Source: Azophilus sp965221465
GTDB lineage: Bacteria > Pseudomonadota > Gammaproteobacteria > Pseudomonadales > Azotimanducaceae
DNA length: 64,000 nt
Direction: 5' to 3'
Assembly: GCA_965221465.1 (NCBI GenBank)
Contig: OZ244892.1
Location: 1 to 64,000 of the forward strand
Positions 26,648 through 35,597 of this stretch are shown here, piece after piece; the first letter of the stretch is position 1; every line of letters starts with the position of its first letter. A program made the translations under genes and the position numbers. The notes below the pieces were generated by a model. The model did not search any database and had not been told where the DNA came from. It was given only the letters and a program-made list of their open reading frames with translations.

Positions 26648-27778
26648 TCAGCGCTGGGGTACGTCCAGCCAATCGGTAAATCCATGCGGCAGATAGGGCC
26701 CGAACACGGTCTGCTCCATGACACCGATGCCGTTGTGCCGACCGTCACTGACGCGTACCACCTGTTGCACGTGAACATTCTCCGGGGCCAGTAAATCGAG
26801 TTCCTCCGGGTCGAACGATTCACCGCCAATAGCGAGTTCGCCCTGCCAGAAACCCTGCCCCCAGATCGGGTGGAAATAACCGAGACCCTTCATGTGAAAG
26901 CGAAGAATGGGTTGGAGTGAAATGGTGCGAATGCCACCATCCCAGTCGATCACGTCGAGCTCGGCCGCGGAGGCGAGTCGGGAGTTTGGATGATAGGTAA
27001 CGCGGTTTCGCACCCGATCCAGTTTTTCGTAGCTCGAGTCCACGACTTCCGGCACATCCGCTTCTGCTTTGTAAAGGGGCGCGACAATTGCCTCGTTGAT
27101 GACCGGCCGTCCGTCCTGGTCGTCGATACACACCAGGTGGGTGACATGGTTGTCCCAGATGAGCGGCGCCCAGATAAAGAAGGCACTGTTCGGTGGGATT
27201 GGCGCACCACCGGTTTCGGGTTCGCCTCCCGAGTCGCGGACTCCCCAGGAACGGTCTTTGGTGCCGTGGCATCGGTCGGCCTCGACTTCTATTTCGCCGT
27301 CGGGATGGCGGATGCTCCCCGTCCAGCGACCGAACTGCACGAGCCGAGTGGTATCCATCGAACGACGCAACCCTTTCCAGGTGGTGTGCCGATCTTCCGC
27401 TATTGCCCCCGTCCGCGCGGAAAACCTCAAATCGCAGCTCAATCCCGATTCGTTGTCATCCAGTGTGATGCGCGTGCGCAGCATCGGCTCTTCCACGGTG
27501 AGTCGAAAGGGACCGACTTCGGTCTCGGTACGTTCCAATGGTGCGCGACGCGATCCGAAAAAGCTGTGTTGCCTGCCGTTTTTCTCGACCACGCTGAAGG
27601 CGCAGTCGAGCACGCCGCGGAGAGGAAAGAGCGACATGCCGATAGCGAAATAGTAGGAACCGTCCTCGGAATAGCCATTCCACCAGTAGCGATCGTAGGC
27701 GTTGCGATTGCTGGTCGCCGGATGTGCTATTGGGTCCGGGGTCTGGTGGATAGGGTAGTCGTCGAATTTGTTGAGCAT
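26648..27778 (-). CDS. AttH/CrtC-like conserved protein (DUF7064/7065-type)
   Basis: A 376-residue protein. The start at 27778 has GGAG 8 nt upstream; a much longer in-frame extension runs through the next gene out of frame and is rejected. It is rich in aromatic residues and beta strands, with GTKDRSWGVRD near the middle, a segment characteristic of the AttH/CrtC-like lipocalin-type hydratase superfamily and related DUFs seen near steroid and terpenoid catabolic genes. A role in hydration or binding of a lipophilic substrate is possible, but the function is not established. It lies 23 bp after the NTF2-like gene and converges on the MFS gene. Confidence 0.7.
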   Translation of the reverse strand: MLNKFDDYPIHQTPDPIAHPATSNRNAYDRYWWNGYSEDGSYYFAIGMSLFPLRGVLDCAFSVVEKNGRQHSFFGSRRAPLERTETEVGPFRLTVEEPMLRTRITLDDNESGLSCDLRFSARTGAIAEDRHTTWKGLRRSMDTTRLVQFGRWTGSIRHPDGEIEVEADRCHGTKDRSWGVRDSGGEPETGGAPIPPNSAFFIWAPLIWDNHVTHLVCIDDQDGRPVINEAIVAPLYKAEADVPEVVDSSYEKLDRVRNRVTYHPNSRLASAAELDVIDWDGGIRTISLQPILRFHMKGLGYFHPIWGQGFWQGELAIGGESFDPEELDLLAPENVHVQQVVRVSDGRHNGIGVMEQTVFGPYLPHGFTDWLDVPQR

Positions 27779-27801
27779 TGGAATTACTCCGGTTTGGGGT
27801 G

Positions 27802-28230
27802 TCAGTCGGACTGCAAGACAACACGATTGAAGTATGCGGTATCCAAAAACTCCGCGAGGGATACGATTTTCCCGCCCCGTATTTCCCAAACGCGGCAATA
27901 ATAGTTGTTGTACTCGCGATGTCCTGCTGTCGTATGCGCGTAGCCTTGGGACAGGTCGACGACGTAGTCGCCTTCGCAGATCATCTTTTCGATCTCGAAA
28001 CGAATCGGCCCTACCAGCCCGTTGAAGCCCTGCTCGGGATTGCCGGAAAATCCTTTCTGCAGGACAGCCCGCCATGCCGGAATGCCGGTAACCTTGTGTT
28101 CGCCGACGACAGTTCCGCCAAGCAAAAACTCGAAGTCCTCCGAAAAGTGAGTCAGGAAATCTTCGTACTCGCCTTTGCCGAAAGCTGCGAGGGCATCCCG
28201 AACAACCTGCTTGTTTTCTTCCATGTTCAT
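27802..28230 (-). CDS. SnoaL/NTF2-like protein
   Basis: A 142-residue protein of the NTF2-like fold, similar to SnoaL-type polyketide cyclases and ketosteroid isomerase. N-terminal helices (VRDALAAFGKGEYEDFLTHF) are followed by strands typical of the cone-shaped fold and a WEIRGGKIVSLAEFLDT segment. Such proteins are often isomerases, dehydratases or binding proteins. The start at 28230 has AGG 5 nt upstream. It is one of five members in the window and probably shares a transcript with the downstream AttH/CrtC-like gene. Confidence 0.8.
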   Translation of the reverse strand: MNMEENKQVVRDALAAFGKGEYEDFLTHFSEDFEFLLGGTVVGEHKVTGIPAWRAVLQKGFSGNPEQGFNGLVGPIRFEIEKMICEGDYVVDLSQGYAHTTAGHREYNNYYCRVWEIRGGKIVSLAEFLDTAYFNRVVLQSD

Positions 28231-28414
28231 TGCGCCTGTAACCCACAGTTATCGTTAATCGAACCAGCCTTGCTCGCGCGCTGCGCCGCAAAAACCGACA
28301 ACCCCCGGAATTCCCATGAAATGCGTGGCGGCGTCGACATGACAGGAGTGGGTGGCATCCGCAGCAGGGCGAGTGCATCGGCGTCCGCAGCAGGAAGTTG
28401 GTGACGGATGCGGA

Positions 28415-29452
28415 CTAGCCGTAATTCCCTTTGAACGGCTCATCGGTTAGTGCAGCCGTATAATCAATGTCATCCAGTGGCATGCCCAGTGCCCTGCAGA
28501 AGACGAGCTGGATGATGGCCATGCGGACTCTTACCCAGTTGCGGAAGAACTCCTCATGGCGAATCTTGCGGCCGGTAATTTCTTCGTATAGCGCGATTTG
28601 CTCCGCTTCCGTAGGCAGCCCTTCCAGCCGGTTGGCGCCGGGTTGGTTTTCGCGCAATGCGTGCATGGCAAAGTGGAAGAAGAGGTCCTGTTCTCCAGGA
28701 CCCAGGGTGGCCAGCTCCCAATCGAGCATGGCGGCTACTTCATAGTCCTGAACGATGGTGTTGGCGGGGCGTCCATCCTGCCAGACGAGGTTGGCATCGT
28801 CGAGGTCAGGCACGTTGTTCGCGACCCAGTCGACATGAGGTTGCACCTCTGGGCAGTCGACATCTGCGCCACCCTTACCCCAGTGGTAGAGGTCTACCCA
28901 CCAGTCCACTTCCTTCTGCATTTGCGACACATCGCCGGCAGCGCGTTCGAAGTAGGCCCTGAATTCATCCGTCACGGGCACCTTGTGCAGTTCCGCCATG
29001 CAGCGTACCAGGCTCATGAAGTACCGGTGGCGCTGGGCAGGCGACCCTTCGACCAGGAAACCGCTGGTGGTGTAAGCCACGTCTGCGGTATGACCGTCCT
29101 TGGGGATTTCTCCATCGATGAACTCCATGACGTAGTAAGGACGCTCCGCGCCCATCGCCATGCCGACGACTCGTGGCACAGGCAGTGAGGAGTGCTCACC
29201 CACGTACATCATGATGCGGCACTGACGCTCGAGATCGTACTCTCGGAACATGGTGGCTCCGCCTGCGGGCCCGAGACGCTGGACCAGCTTCTCCGAAACC
29301 GATTCGCCATTGCGGGTGAAGTGCGCGTCGATGATGTTGGTTTCGTTGGAATACCCGGTGTCTTTCGGAGAGGTCCAGCCCGAAAGGCGCAGATCATCGG
29401 CACCCAATTGCCGGGCCAGCCATTTTTCGAAATCGTTTTCGATACTTGACAT
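28415..29452 (-). CDS. APH-like phosphotransferase family protein
   Basis: A 345-residue protein of the aminoglycoside phosphotransferase/choline kinase fold. Features are YYVMEFIDGE as the hinge region, LVWQDGRPANTIV as the catalytic loop (Asp and Asn kept, but the usual His-Gly before Asp is Trp-Gln), and AAMLDWELATLG as the metal-binding segment. Homologues of this type are frequent beside acyl-CoA dehydrogenases, as in the human ACAD10/11 arrangement where the kinase phosphorylates 4-hydroxyacyl-CoA. That offers a possible role here, upstream of an acyl-CoA dehydrogenase pair. The start at 29452 is chosen for the AGG 8 nt upstream. Antibiotic resistance is not implied. Confidence 0.8.
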   Translation of the reverse strand: MSSIENDFEKWLARQLGADDLRLSGWTSPKDTGYSNETNIIDAHFTRNGESVSEKLVQRLGPAGGATMFREYDLERQCRIMMYVGEHSSLPVPRVVGMAMGAERPYYVMEFIDGEIPKDGHTADVAYTTSGFLVEGSPAQRHRYFMSLVRCMAELHKVPVTDEFRAYFERAAGDVSQMQKEVDWWVDLYHWGKGGADVDCPEVQPHVDWVANNVPDLDDANLVWQDGRPANTIVQDYEVAAMLDWELATLGPGEQDLFFHFAMHALRENQPGANRLEGLPTEAEQIALYEEITGRKIRHEEFFRNWVRVRMAIIQLVFCRALGMPLDDIDYTAALTDEPFKGNYG

Positions 29453-29534
29453 GGTCTGCGCCTGCAAAATTTCAGTGTACCTCTTTTAGCGTTACACGTT
29501 GTGTCTAATCGGTCACGATCGGGAGAAAACCACG

Positions 29535-29642
29535 ATGCGGCCTGCAGACAAGGGTGTCGCTATCACCGGTGGCGCCAGCGGCACGGGACGGGCGTCGGCG
29601 CTGGCGTCGTACAGTTTGCCGTTGTCGACGAAAAGGTCGTAG
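29535..29642 (+). pseudogene. SDR N-terminal remnant
   Basis: An ATG at 29535 opens a frame whose first 25 residues (GVAITGGASGTGRASALA) are the cofactor-binding start of a short-chain dehydrogenase. Homology ends near 29610 and the frame stops at 29642. About 90% of a normal SDR is missing, so this is a 5-prime fragment. It overlaps remnants on the opposite strand. Confidence 0.6.
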
Positions 29643-29735
29643 CGGTTCATCTTCCCGGTCGATGGTCCGGACGATACTTGCATGCAGGAGTTGCTGTTCC
29701 TCCGAGAGCTGAAAGATCATCCCGGCAGTCTCCAT
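29639..29735 (-). pseudogene. Acyl-CoA dehydrogenase N-terminal remnant
   Basis: Reading leftward from ATG 29735, about 32 residues resemble the first helix of acyl-CoA dehydrogenases (IFQLSEEQQLLHASIV, then RTIDRED). The match then ends and the frame turns into low-information sequence. The rest of the gene is absent. The fragment lies between an SDR remnant and a CoA-ligase remnant, so this 0.7-kb stretch is a collection of broken catabolic genes. Confidence 0.6.
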
Positions 29736-29922
29736 TTTTGCACTGTTCCCCATGATACATTGTGGTTGCGTGCTCCTCTCCCGACCGGGCAAAAAAGGCG
29801 ATGATTCAGCATGTTTGAAACGACTTTTACCTCACTCCTGGACGCGGCGCTCGAGCAGATCCCTGACGCGTCAGGCATCGAGGAGCCGTCCAGGCCCGGA
29901 TTCAACCGTACCGACCACGCTT

Positions 29923-30195
29923 GCCGGTCATTCGGCGGTGGATCGGCTGGCAGTCATCGGTGTACCTGATGCCGAGCGCGGCGAGGTTGCCCACGCCTTC
30001 GTGTGTCTGGTACCCGGAGCGACCGTGAGCAGCAAAGCGCTGATTGCCGTTCGTCGCGAATCGCTCGCGACCCGTGAGTACCTCGAGGTTTTGCATATCA
30101 GGGCGGAAGCGCTTCCCGTCAGTGGCGCCAGCAGGGTTTTGACGTCCGTGTTGCGCGAACGGTACGTTAATCGATCCGACGAAAACGCGGAGTAG
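29923..30195 (+). pseudogene. CoA ligase C-terminal remnant
   Basis: A frame from about 29923 to the stop at 30195 encodes about 90 residues like the C-terminal domain of AMP-forming acyl-CoA ligases: LAVIGVPDAERGEVAHAFVC and VLRERY at the end. The catalytic lysine normally in the PxxxxGK segment is lost (LPVSGASRVL). No N-terminal or core domain precedes it. The stop is 3 bp before the ATG of the acyl-CoA dehydrogenase gene, the spacing of an old operon partner. A short unrelated frame from ATG 29811 overlaps its upstream end. Confidence 0.65.
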
Positions 30196-30198
30196 GCA

Positions 30199-31371
30199 AT
30201 GGGTGTAGATACAAGTCTGCATGGCGAAGACTTCCGGGAACACATCAAACAGTTCATCGAGCAGATTCTGCCGGACGACCTTCGTGAAGATCTGGCTACC
30301 GCATACAGGGCAAGGCGTGACTCTTTGGCTCGGTGGCAGCGCATCCTGGATGATAACGGCCTGCTGCTGGTCGGCTGGCCGGTAGAGTATGGCGGTACGG
30401 AAATGTCTGGTGAGCAGCAGTCCGTTCTCGGTCAGGAACTGGTGCGTGCTGGAGCGCCGGTTCTGGATATTCCATCGTTGCGCATGATCGGGCCCATCCT
30501 CTACACCTATGGAACCGACGCGCAAAAAAAGGAGTACCTGCCCAAGATCAAACGTACGGAGATCTGGTGGTGCCAGGGGTTCTCGGAACCCAATGCCGGC
30601 TCTGATTTGTTCAGTCTGACTACGCGAATCGATTCGGACGGCAGCGACTATATAGTCAATGGCCGCAAAATCTGGACATCGCGGGCGCACTGGGCAGACA
30701 TGATGTTCGCGATCGTCAGGGGGCCCACGGAACTGAACGACCCGGACGCTTTTTCGTTCATTCTCATCGATATGCGTTCGCCTGGAATGACTGTCCGCCC
30801 GATCCGGTCGTTGGAAAACGGCCACCACCTCAATGAAGTGTTTCTCGAAGATGTGCGGATCCCGAAGTCGAACCTCGTTGGCGCAGAAGGGCAGGGCAAG
30901 GAGATAACCCGGTTCTTGCTGACGCTCGAGCGATTCAATCAGCAAGTCACGGAAGAAGTCCGCAAGCGTCTGGCCAAGGTCGAGAAGCAACTGGCCGTGT
31001 TCACCGGGTCTCCTGCCGAACGCCACGCTCTGGAGCGTCGGTTGAGGTTTGCCGAAGTCGATTGTCTGGTGCTGGAGGCGGTAGTGTCACGCCTCGGAAC
31101 CGGTCTGCCCGACAAGTCGGATCATGCGCTTGCTTCGTCGGTCAAGTTGATCAGTTCGGAACTGGAGCAAACCGCTACGGAGTTGACGGTCGATGCGCTG
31201 GGCGTCGAGGCATTGGAGAACTTCCGTGGCGAAGACGGTCTCGGCGAACCCATCGAACTCAGTGAGCCGCAGGTTGCCATGATGGATTACCTGTTTCTCC
31301 GAGCGGCCTCGATCTATGCCGGTAGCAATGAAGTGCAGCGAAACATCGTGTTCCGACAGATTTCCCGGTAG
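30199..31371 (+). CDS. Acyl-CoA dehydrogenase (first of a pair)
   Basis: A 390-residue FAD-dependent acyl-CoA dehydrogenase that introduces an alpha-beta double bond in an acyl-CoA. The family segments WWCQGFSEPNAGSDL, YIVNGRKIWTSRAHWADM, LNEVFLEDVRIP and the C-terminal IYAGSNEVQRNIV are all present. Length is normal. It is immediately followed by a second dehydrogenase gene (31403) of different sequence. Paired dehydrogenases of this kind form heterotetramers in bacterial steroid degradation, so the two may form one enzyme; this is inference. The downstream ligase and HpaB-like genes are in the same direction. Confidence 0.93.
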   Translation: MGVDTSLHGEDFREHIKQFIEQILPDDLREDLATAYRARRDSLARWQRILDDNGLLLVGWPVEYGGTEMSGEQQSVLGQELVRAGAPVLDIPSLRMIGPILYTYGTDAQKKEYLPKIKRTEIWWCQGFSEPNAGSDLFSLTTRIDSDGSDYIVNGRKIWTSRAHWADMMFAIVRGPTELNDPDAFSFILIDMRSPGMTVRPIRSLENGHHLNEVFLEDVRIPKSNLVGAEGQGKEITRFLLTLERFNQQVTEEVRKRLAKVEKQLAVFTGSPAERHALERRLRFAEVDCLVLEAVVSRLGTGLPDKSDHALASSVKLISSELEQTATELTVDALGVEALENFRGEDGLGEPIELSEPQVAMMDYLFLRAASIYAGSNEVQRNIVFRQISR

Positions 31372-31402
31372 AGCCGTAGGCGTAGAGGAACGTCTGGCGC
31401 AC

Positions 31403-32608
31403 ATGGCTGATCGTACCGATCTATTGGAATTCTCTGCAGAGGTTCGTGGCTTCCTCGATGAAAAACTGACGCCGGAAATCCGTCACTACGGTGACGTATA
31501 TGCGCCGGCCAGCATACCCAGGGCGGTCGCAACAGAGTGGTTGAGGATTCTCGACCAGAGAGGTTGGGCCGTACCCGAATGGCCCGTCGAACATGGCGGT
31601 ACCGGCTGGAGTGTCGAGCAGGTCGTAACCTTCAAGCGCGAGCTGACACTGGCACGTGCCCCTCGGCTGAACATCCAGAGTGTGGATCTGTTGGGTCCTG
31701 TCGTCATCGAGTACGGAACGGAAATGCAGAAGCGGGAAATCCTCCCGCGTATTCGAAGTGGAGAGGACTGGTGGGCGCAAGGCTACTCCGAGCCGGACGC
31801 CGGGTCCGATCTTGCCGGGCTGAAATGCCGGGCGGAACGGGATGGCGATGAGTTCGTCATCAATGGCACCAAGATCTGGACGACCTACGCCCACGAGTGC
31901 AACAAGATCTTCTGTCTCGTGCGTACTGACGATACAGGCAGGCCGCAGGCCGGCATCTCCTTCCTGATGTTCGACCTGGGCCTGCCGGGTATTGAAGTCC
32001 GGCCCATTCTTACCTTCGGTGGCCATCATGAGCTGAATCAGGTGTTTTTCTCGGATGTCAGAGTGCCGGCATCAGCCCTGCTTGGCGAAGAGAACGACGG
32101 TTGGGCCGTTGCCAAGTTCCTGCTTGTCGGCGAGCGAGCGCATAGTTTCGCGGCCGGCAATCATGTCTATCTGGAAAGAATTCGGAACTTCGCGATGCAG
32201 ACACACGATCTGGACATGGCGCCACTGATATCGGACCCGGCCATCGATGCGAGACTGAGCAGCCTGGGTGTCGAGTTGGCGAGCCTCGATGCGTTGGAAC
32301 AGAAGATCTTCACGTTACTGGAACACGACAAAACAGCGGCCGGCGCGCTCTCGTCGGTTACCAAGATTCTGGGCTCGCAGTTACAGCAACGCATCACCGA
32401 ATCAGGCATTGAGCTGCTGCAATCCTATGCGGGTGTGGAGCAACCGATTCTTCAGCCCCACGACTCGTTGCTGGAACTCATTGGCATACCCACGGGTCTT
32501 TCAGCAGTCGCCACGAGTCAGTACTTCCACGATCGGGTTGCGACGATTGCAGGGGGGACAACCGAGGTGCAGAAAAACATCGTCGCAACGCGTGTGTTGG
32601 GGCTATAG
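31403..32608 (+). CDS. Acyl-CoA dehydrogenase (second of a pair)
   Basis: A 401-residue acyl-CoA dehydrogenase with WWAQGYSEPDAGSDL, FVINGTKIWTTYAHECN, LNQVFFSDVRVP and the terminal IAGGTTEVQKNIVATRVLGL. The start at 31403 (MADRTDLLEF) lies 31 bp after the first dehydrogenase stop. Upstream in-frame sequence overlaps that gene and is not family-like. It is only moderately similar to its neighbour, so they are not a recent duplication. The ligase gene follows 3 bp later, so CoA activation and the first oxidation are made together. Confidence 0.93.
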   Translation: MADRTDLLEFSAEVRGFLDEKLTPEIRHYGDVYAPASIPRAVATEWLRILDQRGWAVPEWPVEHGGTGWSVEQVVTFKRELTLARAPRLNIQSVDLLGPVVIEYGTEMQKREILPRIRSGEDWWAQGYSEPDAGSDLAGLKCRAERDGDEFVINGTKIWTTYAHECNKIFCLVRTDDTGRPQAGISFLMFDLGLPGIEVRPILTFGGHHELNQVFFSDVRVPASALLGEENDGWAVAKFLLVGERAHSFAAGNHVYLERIRNFAMQTHDLDMAPLISDPAIDARLSSLGVELASLDALEQKIFTLLEHDKTAAGALSSVTKILGSQLQQRITESGIELLQSYAGVEQPILQPHDSLLELIGIPTGLSAVATSQYFHDRVATIAGGTTEVQKNIVATRVLGL

Positions 32609-32611
32609 AAG

Positions 32612-34159
32612 ATGTATCCGGGAAAGTACGCACAAGCTCATCCGCACCGTCCTGCCATCGTCATGGCCGGGTCGGGGGAAACCATCACTTACCGGGAATT
32701 CGAGGCAAGCACGAATCAGCTTGCTCGATGTCTGCGCGATCGGGGATTGAAGCCGCTGGACCACTATTCCATTTTCATGGAAAACATCGCGCCCTATCTG
32801 GTCACCTGCGCAGCGGGCGAACGCACGGGGCTTTACTACACCTGTATCAATTCCTACCTGCAGGCCGACGAGCTGGCCTACATCTTGAACAACAGCGAAT
32901 CGAAGGTGCTGATCACCTCTCTTGCCAGGCTTGCAGTTGCACGTGAGGCGCTGAAGACGGCACCGGGGATCGAGTGTGTTCTTGTCATCGGGGGCGAGGA
33001 TGACGGCGTTCTCGAGCAGAGCTTTGCCAAAGCGGTAGCGGGTTACTCCACGGAACCGGTTTCCGACGAGCGACTCGGGGCTTCCATGCCGTATTCCTCT
33101 GGCACCTCCGGGCGACCCAAGGGCATCCTGAGGCCGCTACCGGACTCGACGCCGGACGAGCAATTGCCCGTCATCGGATTCCTCAAGGAGCAGTGGCTCT
33201 ATCGAGACGACATGATCTATCTGTCACCGGCACCCCTTTACCACTCGGCGCCGCTGAACTCCGTGGCGCTGACCATTCGCCAGGGTGGCACTGCAGTGAT
33301 CATGGAGCGCTTCGACCCGGAGCTTTTTCTCGATCTCGTCGAAAAACACCGAGTCACCCATAGCCAGCTCGTGCCCACCATGTTCAGCCGCATGCTGAAG
33401 CTGCCGGAGGACGTGCGTGCCGGTAAGGATGTGAGCTCTCTCGAGGTGGTGGTGCATTCTGCGGCGCCGTGCCCCGTCGCCATCAAGGAACGGATGATCG
33501 ATTGGTGGGGGCCCATCATCATCGAAAACTATGGTGCTACGGAGGGTCTGGCTTTCACCAGCTACAATTCCAGGGAATGGCTGGCGCACAAGGGCACGGT
33601 AGGAAAACTGGTCATCGGGGCGGTGCATGTGCTGGACGAAGTCGGCAATCCGTGCCCGCCGGGTGAACCCGGCGAGCTCTGGTTCGAGGCCGCGTCCGAG
33701 TTCAGTTATTTCAACAATGAAGAGAAAACCCGAGAAGCCGTGTCAGCCGATGGGCGCCTGACAACCGTTGGCGACGTGGGTTACATGAAAGACGGTTATC
33801 TGTACTTGACAGACCGCGCCACGTTCATGATCGTCTCCGGAGGTGTCAACATTTATCCTCAGGAAACGGAAGACCTGCTTATTACACATCCAAAGGTCTT
33901 GGACGCGGCGGTTTTCGGTGTGCCGAATGAAGACCTTGGCGAGGAAGTCAAGGCAGTGGTGCAGTTGCTCGACGGTGTGACGGCAAACGAGGACACGGCC
34001 GAGGAGCTGATCGCGTTCTGCAACGAAAACCTGGCACGTCACAAGTGTCCCCGTTCCATCGATTTCGAAACCGAATTGCCGCGCCTGCCGACGGGCAAGC
34101 TCTACAAGCGATTGTTGAAGGATCGCTACTGGGCGGATCATGAGAACAAGATCATATAG
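32612..34159 (+). CDS. AMP-forming acyl-CoA ligase
   Basis: A 515-residue acyl-adenylate-forming ligase that converts a carboxylic acid, ATP and CoA into acyl-CoA. The phosphate loop is YSSGTSGRPKG near residue 164, the adenine-contact segment is IIENYGATEG, the hinge region is LTDRATFMIVSGGVNIYPQE, and the catalytic lysine is in RLPTGKLYKRLL. Length and domains are complete. It starts 3 bp after the second acyl-CoA dehydrogenase. It resembles FadD3- or CaiC-like ligases used for ring or side-chain acids, but the substrate is unknown. Confidence 0.93.
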   Translation: MYPGKYAQAHPHRPAIVMAGSGETITYREFEASTNQLARCLRDRGLKPLDHYSIFMENIAPYLVTCAAGERTGLYYTCINSYLQADELAYILNNSESKVLITSLARLAVAREALKTAPGIECVLVIGGEDDGVLEQSFAKAVAGYSTEPVSDERLGASMPYSSGTSGRPKGILRPLPDSTPDEQLPVIGFLKEQWLYRDDMIYLSPAPLYHSAPLNSVALTIRQGGTAVIMERFDPELFLDLVEKHRVTHSQLVPTMFSRMLKLPEDVRAGKDVSSLEVVVHSAAPCPVAIKERMIDWWGPIIIENYGATEGLAFTSYNSREWLAHKGTVGKLVIGAVHVLDEVGNPCPPGEPGELWFEAASEFSYFNNEEKTREAVSADGRLTTVGDVGYMKDGYLYLTDRATFMIVSGGVNIYPQETEDLLITHPKVLDAAVFGVPNEDLGEEVKAVVQLLDGVTANEDTAEELIAFCNENLARHKCPRSIDFETELPRLPTGKLYKRLLKDRYWADHENKII

Positions 34160-34205
34160 ATTCAACATAATCGAAAGCGACGGCAAAAGAACAAGGAGCT
34201 AAGCG

Positions 34206-35591
34206 ATGCTGACTGGCGATGAGTACCGAAAGTCCCTCGATGACGGTCGAGCAGTGTATTACGACGGCGACCGGGTCAATGTCGTTGAACACCCGATATT
34301 CGAGAGGGCGATCGCATCGGTTGCCGAGATCTACGACCACTACTACAAGCCGGAACCCGGCGCCATCAGCGACTTTCTCGAGACCCCGTCGACGGTTGAA
34401 GAAATGCAGGCGCGTGCCGAGCTCAAGACCGACCGGCTGACGACAATCAACTACGGTTCGCTGATGACGTTGTTGACGGCCGCGGACCGCATCGAAAGCA
34501 TCCGTCCACAGAGCAGCCAGGCCATGCGCGCATACGTCAGGGAAATGCAGGTGGCGGACCTGAGGCTCGTGCAATGCATTTCCGATGCCAAGGGCGACCG
34601 CAGCAAGGCACCGGGTAAACAGGAAGACCCGGACGCGTACCTCAGAGTGGTGGACCGGCGCGCCGACGGGGTAGTGGTCAACGGCGCCAAGTTGCACATC
34701 TCCGGTGCGCCCATTGCCCATGAACTCCTGACCATTCCCACCAAGGCGATGAAACCTGGAGAGGAAGACTACGCGGTAGCGTTTTCCATTCCGATGAACA
34801 CACCGGGTGTAATCATCGTCAATGTGACCTCGGAGACGCCGGATATGAACTTCGCCGACATGCCGCTCACCGAATTCAAACACCCGCAGATTGGCTTCGT
34901 CATATTCGACAACGTCTTCGTGCCGAATGAACGCCTCTTTCTCGATGGTGAAGTCGAGGCATCTGCAGCCTTTGCGCATTCGTTGGGCCTGTGGGTTCGC
35001 ATGGATGGCTTGAAAAGCATGGCGGACGAGGCGGATCTCATGTGCGGATTTGCACAGCTTTTGGCCAACGCCAATGGGCTCGAGCGGATCAGTCATATCA
35101 AGGACAAGATCGCCGATCTGGTGATACACGCGACGTTGATCAGGGCGACTCTGGAGGCCTCCATCGCCAACAGCACGATCACCGAAGAAGGTGTGGTCGT
35201 TCCGGACGAACAATATGCCAACGCGGGCAAATACCAGGCTGCCCAGTTCCGCACCGCCATGATGCAACATCTGCAGGACATTGCGGGCGGTTCGCTCATC
35301 ACGGCACCCTCCAGCCGGGATCTCGAGAACGCCGAAGTTGGCCACTTTGTGCGCAAGTACATGTCTACCAAACAGTCGGTGGATGGTGCCTATCGGACGA
35401 AGCTGTTTCACGCGGTCAACGATCTTACGTCGGGCCGCTACGCCGGACACGACGCGGTTGGAAATCTGCACGGGGGTGGTGGCCTTTTCGCGCAACGTAC
35501 GGTGACCCGAATCCGTTACGACATGGCGTCATCCATGCAGAAAGCGCTCGAAGCAGCAGGATTGACGGGCCTGACCGGTTCTGAGGGGTGA
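34206..35591 (+). CDS. HpaB/4-hydroxybutyryl-CoA dehydratase family flavoprotein
   Basis: A 461-residue protein of the family that includes 4-hydroxyphenylacetate 3-monooxygenase (HpaB) and 4-hydroxybutyryl-CoA dehydratase (AbfD). N-terminal MLTGDEYRKSLDDGRAVYYD and central SDAKGDRSKAPGKQ resemble AbfD-like members. However, no cysteines or histidine are seen where AbfD binds its iron-sulfur cluster: the region around 95-105 and the segment WVRMDGLKSMADE lack them. It is therefore more likely a flavin-dependent oxygenase or dehydrogenase working on a CoA ester or ring. It lies 46 bp after the ligase gene in the same operon. Confidence 0.8.
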   Translation: MLTGDEYRKSLDDGRAVYYDGDRVNVVEHPIFERAIASVAEIYDHYYKPEPGAISDFLETPSTVEEMQARAELKTDRLTTINYGSLMTLLTAADRIESIRPQSSQAMRAYVREMQVADLRLVQCISDAKGDRSKAPGKQEDPDAYLRVVDRRADGVVVNGAKLHISGAPIAHELLTIPTKAMKPGEEDYAVAFSIPMNTPGVIIVNVTSETPDMNFADMPLTEFKHPQIGFVIFDNVFVPNERLFLDGEVEASAAFAHSLGLWVRMDGLKSMADEADLMCGFAQLLANANGLERISHIKDKIADLVIHATLIRATLEASIANSTITEEGVVVPDEQYANAGKYQAAQFRTAMMQHLQDIAGGSLITAPSSRDLENAEVGHFVRKYMSTKQSVDGAYRTKLFHAVNDLTSGRYAGHDAVGNLHGGGGLFAQRTVTRIRYDMASSMQKALEAAGLTGLTGSEG

Positions 35592-35597
35592 GACAGA

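Noticed and set aside
28255..28443. 62-codon cysteine-containing frame on the minus strand
   Set aside because: It overlaps the end of the APH-like gene, has no ribosome site, and runs through a short CCGCAGCAGG direct repeat; coding is not supported.
28415..29452. Aminoglycoside resistance gene
   Set aside because: The APH fold is shared, but the catalytic-loop changes and the acyl-CoA neighbourhood point to a metabolic kinase.
34152..35495. 447-codon open frame on the minus strand
   Set aside because: Antisense to the HpaB/AbfD-family gene; composition rich in His and Arg with no recognisable domain.
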